Below, piece after piece: positions 60,205-64,000 of a DNA stretch of 64,000 bases. Every line of letters begins with the position of its first letter. The first letter of the stretch is position 1. Position numbers and translations under genes: made by a program. This DNA comes from Phycisphaerales bacterium UBA3190 (GTDB lineage: Bacteria > Planctomycetota > Phycisphaerae > Phycisphaerales > UBA1924): assembly GCA_002364005.1 (NCBI GenBank), contig DEXG01000032.1:1-64000 (forward strand), in the 5' to 3' direction. The notes under the pieces were generated by a model. The model was given only the letters and a program-made list of their open reading frames with translations, did no database searches and was not told the origin of the DNA.

Positions 60205-61578
60205 TCAGGCGCGATAGGTCTCGAGTATCAGGATATCGTCTGTCGCGCCGCCTGCACGCCGATTTTCCACTTCTTCCAAGATCTGTGTGGGCCAACGCTT
60301 GGATTGCTCGACCCAATCGTGCGAAAGCACCGATTCAACACCCTCCGTGCCAAACATCGACTCCGATCCCGTCCGGGCCTCGCTCACCCCATCGGTGTAC
60401 GCGACCAACGAATCCCCCTCATGGAACGGGTGCTCTTCGACCCGCGTCTGCATGATCTGCTCCAACCCAACACCCAGAACCGGCCCCGAGGGCTCGATCC
60501 GAACCAAAGCCCCCCGATCATTGCGAAGAATCGGGGCGGGGTGACCCGCATTGGCAACCTGAATAATCCCACGCTTCGGCTCGACCCGGATCGCAACCGC
60601 CGACACCAGCACCGCGCTGTCCGCCAGCGTCAGGCACACATACCGGTCCATCGCCCGCAGAATCGCATCGGGCTGAATGGTTGGGTCCTCACCCGTCAGA
60701 CGCATCAGCTCGCCCTGCAGCCGATTGGCCGTCAACGCCGCCGTGATCCCATGCCCCGTGACATCGAACAACACCAGCGTCACCGCGCTGTCCGCATGCC
60801 CAGGATCCTCGATCGAAGCAAAGACCGAATCCCCGCCGATCTGGCTCATGGGCTTATACACATAAGTAAACCGCACCTGCCCCGAAGACTTTGGCTTGGG
60901 GAACCCACGCTCATGGATCGCCTTGGCCGCCTGCAGGTCCTCACGCACCTCGTCATACTTGCTCTGGATAAAGTGCAGCTCGAACTGGTCCTGGAACCGG
61001 GACATGCGGAAGAACGAGATCATCGTCCCCGGGATCGTGATCGCGATATACGCAAAGATCGACGCCGGCACCGAAATATCCTCACTCCCATCGTGGAAGA
61101 GAAAGAGACTGGTGATCGACGCAATGATCCACGCCCCACTCACCGCGAGCGTCTGTCGCGGGCTCCAGGGCAACAACGCCGCCCCCATCGTCAACCCGAC
61201 AAGCACCCCCACCACTGTCCCCTCATTGGGAGACGGGTCGACCGCCAGAATCCAACGCGCAATCGCAACCAACCCCTCAGCGATGATCAGCATCAGCGAC
61301 AGCCGCACGCACCAGATCTTCTTCAAATCCACAAAGTAGATCATGATCGTCGCGGTCAGATAGATCCCCGCCCACGCCAGCCCCAGCGTCACATGGTTGA
61401 TCGCCAACGCCCGATCGCTCATCATCTGAATCAGCGTGACCGCCACACCCAGCAACGCCAAAATGCCGAGAAACTGAGCGGTGTTGCGACGCACCTCAGA
61501 CTCGGTCATGTTCTCAAGCAGACGATTGGACTCAAAGTCCCGTACAGCCCGAATCAGGTTGTGCAGTTGTTGGTGCAC
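60205..61578 (-). CDS. Second membrane SpoIIE-type PP2C phosphatase
   Basis: This 457-residue paralogue of the next gene has six membrane helices (residues 35-195), then MSQIGGDSVFASIEDPGHAD, LVLFDVTGHGITAALTANRL, QVANAGHPAPILR, SLVAYTDGVSEART and ATDDILILETYR. The metal aspartates and glycine loop are conserved. The GTG at 61578 gives the full-length form; a later ATG in MTESEVRRN near 61508 is possible. Both may answer different membrane signals. Confidence 0.86.
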   Translation of the reverse strand: MHQQLHNLIRAVRDFESNRLLENMTESEVRRNTAQFLGILALLGVAVTLIQMMSDRALAINHVTLGLAWAGIYLTATIMIYFVDLKKIWCVRLSLMLIIAEGLVAIARWILAVDPSPNEGTVVGVLVGLTMGAALLPWSPRQTLAVSGAWIIASITSLFLFHDGSEDISVPASIFAYIAITIPGTMISFFRMSRFQDQFELHFIQSKYDEVREDLQAAKAIHERGFPKPKSSGQVRFTYVYKPMSQIGGDSVFASIEDPGHADSAVTLVLFDVTGHGITAALTANRLQGELMRLTGEDPTIQPDAILRAMDRYVCLTLADSAVLVSAVAIRVEPKRGIIQVANAGHPAPILRNDRGALVRIEPSGPVLGVGLEQIMQTRVEEHPFHEGDSLVAYTDGVSEARTGSESMFGTEGVESVLSHDWVEQSKRWPTQILEEVENRRAGGATDDILILETYRA

Positions 61579-61624
61579 GCAAACATTCTACCGAGTCCTA
61601 CCGCCCTCGGTGCAGGTGATCGAA

Positions 61625-62212
61625 TCATTGCTCGCGATTCTTGCCAGGCACCCAGAGCACATCGCCCCGGCCCTTGTCATTCACATATCGGCTCAGCACA
61701 AACAAAAGATCGCTCAGACGATTCAGATACTGCATCGTCAGCGCCGAGGTCTGATCCGGCTCAAGCTCAATCAGCTGAACCACGACCCGCTCCGCCCGTC
61801 GGCAGACCGTCCGGGCAATATGCAACTCCGACGCCAACCGCGTCCCCCCCGGGAGCACAAAGCTGTTCAAGGGGGCCAGCTCGGCATTATGCTCGTCGAT
61901 CATCGTCTCAAGCGCCTTCACACGATCCGCGCTGATCCGCAACGCCGTCCCCGCCGTCTCATCGGACCCGATGGGCATGCACAGGTCCGCCCCGAGATCG
62001 AACAGATCATGCTGGACCGACTCGAGCAGTTCAACAATCGGGCTCTGCTCCGCCCGGGCGGTGCAAACCGCCACACCAACCGTCGCATTTGCCTCGTCCA
62101 CGCAGCCGTACGCCTCAACACGCGGGTCGAACTTCGCAACCCGCTTGCCCGTACCCAGCCCCGTGGTGCCCGAATCCCCTGAACGCGTATAGATTTTCGT
62201 GAGCTTGACCAT
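61625..62212 (-). CDS. PduO-type cob(I)alamin adenosyltransferase
   Basis: The 195-residue enzyme makes adenosylcobalamin from cob(I)alamin and ATP. The family phrases are YTRSGDSGTTGLGTGKRVAK (phosphate-binding N-terminus), AYGCVDEANATVGVA, QHDLFDLGADLCMP, and ARTVCRRAERVVVQL followed by YLNRLSDLLFVLSRYVN. It could serve B12-dependent enzymes such as methylmalonyl-CoA mutase or class II ribonucleotide reductase, whose C-terminal domain is encoded at 30693. Confidence 0.92.
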   Translation of the reverse strand: MVKLTKIYTRSGDSGTTGLGTGKRVAKFDPRVEAYGCVDEANATVGVAVCTARAEQSPIVELLESVQHDLFDLGADLCMPIGSDETAGTALRISADRVKALETMIDEHNAELAPLNSFVLPGGTRLASELHIARTVCRRAERVVVQLIELEPDQTSALTMQYLNRLSDLLFVLSRYVNDKGRGDVLWVPGKNREQ

Positions 62213-62284
62213 GTTGAGGGAGTGTATCCTGACTCGAACGCCGGTGTCGGGTATGGTGATAGTCTGAGTCCAAGGAGGGCATGC

Positions 62285-64000
62285 GTGAGCGAAATAGTTG
62301 TCGGCCCAGATCAGTGTCCACCCTCCACCCCCTCGCCCGCTCACGCCGATCCGGCCGTACAGGGAATGACCCGGGCATGGCGCGCTCGCGCAGCCCAGTC
62401 AGACAACGCAGCCCCCCTGCTCGACCGGGTCCTGGCCGCACGCGGGCTCACCCAGCAGGCCGATTCATTCATGAATCCCTCCCTCAAGGCCCTCCACGAG
62501 CCCAAGCTCATCCCCGACCTCCAGCGAGCCGCCGACCGCATCATCGAAGCCGTCAAGAACCGCGAAACCATCGCGATCTTCGGCGATTACGATGTCGACG
62601 GCGTCACCGCCTCGGCCATCCTCATCCACACCCTCAGGGCCATCGACCCTCAGCTCAACATCATCTCCTACATCCCACACCGGGTCGACGAGGGCTACGG
62701 GCTCAACTGCGATGCCATCAGGGAACTCCACAGCCAGGGCGTCTCGCTGGTCGTCTCGGTCGACTGCGGCATCACCGCCCACGAGCCCGCCAAGACAGCC
62801 CGCGAAATCGGCCTTGACCTCATCATCACCGACCACCATAACCCGCCCGCCTCCATCGACGACCTCCCCGATGCCTTCGCCGTGGTCCATCCCCGCCGCC
62901 CCGATTCGGACTACCCCTTCGGCGAACTCTGCGGCGCCGGAGTCGCCTACAAACTCGCCTGGCACCTCTGCACCCTCCACTGCGGCAGCGAGCGCGTCAG
63001 CCCCCCACTCCGCGGCGTCCTCGTCGAAATGCTCGGCTTCGCCGCATTGGGCTCGATCGCCGATGTCGTCCCGCTCCTCGACGAGAACCGCGTCATCGTC
63101 AAGCACGGGCTGCGACAGATCCCCCACGCACGCAACGAAGGCCTGCGAGCACTCATCGCCGCCTCAGGGCTCGACTCGAACAAAATCGACACCGAAGATG
63201 TCGGCTTCCGGCTCGCACCACGGCTCAACGCCATCGGCCGCCTCGGCCACGCCGCCGAGGCCCTTGAGCTCATGACCAACGCAACGGGCAGCGAAGCCGC
63301 CCGACTCGCCCAGCGACTCTCAAAGATCAACGACGAACGCAAATCCATCGGCGAGGCCATCTACGCCCAAGCCGAGGAAATGGCCATCAGCGCCGGCATG
63401 GTCGGACCCGAACAACGGGCCATCGTGCTGGCACACGACGACTGGCACCCGGGAGTCGTCGGCATCGTCTGCTCAAGACTCGTCGAACGCTACGCCCGCC
63501 CCGTCATCCTCATGCAACGCGACGGCGATGTCTGCAAGGGATCGGGCCGGAGCATCGACGGCTTCAACCTCCACGCCGGGCTTGATGCCTGCACCGAACA
63601 CCTCATCGGGTACGGAGGCCACGACATGGCCGCGGGAATGCGCTGCCAGAGCGAACAATTCGAACACTTTGCCAATGCGTTCATCGCCCACAGCAACGAG
63701 CGACTCACACCCGACGATCTCGTCAACACCACACGCTACGACACCACCGCACGAGTCGCCGAACTCACACCAGAAACGGTACGCGAACTCGAACGCCTCT
63801 CACCATTCGGCGCAGGCAACCCGAGAGTGCAGGTCCGAGTAGTCCAGGCCAAGCTCAACGGCATCCCCAGCCCATTCGGGCGAGGCGGCAATCATCTCTC
63901 ACTGAGGGTGTGCGATCGCGACAATGCTGGCCCGGGCTGGCGCGTCGTCGCATGGAACTGGGCAAAGCACATCGATCAAATCCCGCCCGGCGCACCGGTC
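62285..64000 (+). CDS. recJ: Single-stranded-DNA exonuclease RecJ, cut by the window end
   Basis: The frame from GTG 62285 is open to the end, giving 572 residues. Motifs: FGDYDVDGVTASAIL (Asp 101), SVDCGITAHEPA, LIITDHHNPP (DHH near 183-185), CGAGVAYKLAWHL, GFRLAPRLNAIGRL, HPGVVGIVCSRLVERY and YGGHDMAAGMRC (GGHD near 444). RecJ degrades 5' single strands in recombination and mismatch repair. The start is fixed by AAGGAGGG six bases upstream; ATG 62281 is in another frame. The C-terminal OB domain is partly missing because the window ends. Confidence 0.94.
   Translation, partial: MSEIVVGPDQCPPSTPSPAHADPAVQGMTRAWRARAAQSDNAAPLLDRVLAARGLTQQADSFMNPSLKALHEPKLIPDLQRAADRIIEAVKNRETIAIFGDYDVDGVTASAILIHTLRAIDPQLNIISYIPHRVDEGYGLNCDAIRELHSQGVSLVVSVDCGITAHEPAKTAREIGLDLIITDHHNPPASIDDLPDAFAVVHPRRPDSDYPFGELCGAGVAYKLAWHLCTLHCGSERVSPPLRGVLVEMLGFAALGSIADVVPLLDENRVIVKHGLRQIPHARNEGLRALIAASGLDSNKIDTEDVGFRLAPRLNAIGRLGHAAEALELMTNATGSEAARLAQRLSKINDERKSIGEAIYAQAEEMAISAGMVGPEQRAIVLAHDDWHPGVVGIVCSRLVERYARPVILMQRDGDVCKGSGRSIDGFNLHAGLDACTEHLIGYGGHDMAAGMRCQSEQFEHFANAFIAHSNERLTPDDLVNTTRYDTTARVAELTPETVRELERLSPFGAGNPRVQVRVVQAKLNGIPSPFGRGGNHLSLRVCDRDNAGPGWRVVAWNWAKHIDQIPPGAPV

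Noticed and set aside
60304..61935. 543-codon frame antisense to the second phosphatase
   Set aside because: Composition (Arg, His, Pro, Gln) is that of a shadow; the opposite strand has complete PP2C motifs.
62465..63127. 220-codon frame antisense to recJ
   Set aside because: Low-complexity Gly/Val/Asp shadow of the RecJ DHH domain.
1..64000. CRISPR array, rRNA genes, prophage structural genes and VirB-type secretion genes
   Set aside because: I looked for regular repeat-spacer patterns, rRNA, capsid or tail genes and VirB4-like ATPases and saw none in the window.

Overview
The window looks like a piece of a planctomycete chromosome of the class Phycisphaerae. The reasons are: secreted proteins ending in a paired dockerin-like calcium-binding module with the repeated phrase NFFDVSAFISAF; an HU protein and a DksA-like protein that both carry long lysine/alanine-rich, histone-H1-like tails; a greatly enlarged SecA; a prepilin-type pseudopilin; and high-GC codon use with C- or G-ending codons. 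This is inferred from gene content; no rRNA is present to confirm it.

Layout. (1) Bases 1-6.8 kb: a heavy-metal efflux operon (czcC, czcB, czcA), a PII-like regulator of the type found beside cation pumps, and a small basic membrane protein. Base 1 starts exactly inside a 23-bp perfect inverted repeat, so this may be a contig end. (2) 6.9-24.8 kb: an integrated plasmid-like mobilizable element. On the minus strand it carries an ArdC-like antirestriction protein, an iteron/DnaA-box origin, RepA, a ParA plus ribbon-helix-helix partition pair with an array of 8-bp centromere-like repeats just upstream, two small proteins and an orphan DNA methyltransferase. On the plus strand it carries a MobF relaxase, two unknown AT-richer cargo genes, a DUF1232-ParB-coupling ATPase-membrane protein operon, a J-domain protein and a large serine recombinase. 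The 3' end of the recombinase gene runs into a tRNA-Pro gene, which marks the right boundary. No type IV secretion channel genes are seen, so the element is probably mobilized by a helper. The metal operon could be its cargo; the left boundary is not in view.

(3) 24.8-64 kb: chromosome. tRNA-Pro, a pseudopilin, secA, a small secreted protein, a free-standing NrdJ C-terminal domain, a 2-hydroxyacid dehydrogenase, HU with an H1-like tail, a large secreted protein, psuG, two dockerin-tagged secreted proteins (one a nuclease/phosphatase fold), a receiver protein, a PBP4-type carboxypeptidase, a UbiD-type decarboxylase, a methyltransferase, an ABC exporter pair, proC, accA, the DksA-like protein translationally coupled to lspA, a coiled-coil membrane protein, cupin, metallo-beta-lactamase-fold and DinB proteins, a MoeB/ThiF-type E1, an acetyltransferase, a metallophosphoesterase, rpsG and rpsL (separated by a terminator and not followed by fusA), a MazG-like protein, two tandem SpoIIE-type phosphatases, a PduO-type adenosyltransferase, and recJ, which runs off the end.

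Most notable points: the 8-bp repeat array upstream of parA as a candidate centromere of unusual period; the integrated but apparently intact RepA/iteron origin; the coupling protein that seems split into a soluble ATPase and a separate membrane protein; the pair of unknown cargo genes; a structured leader before a secreted protein gene; threefold internal repeats in SecA; and arginine at position 88 of ribosomal protein S12.
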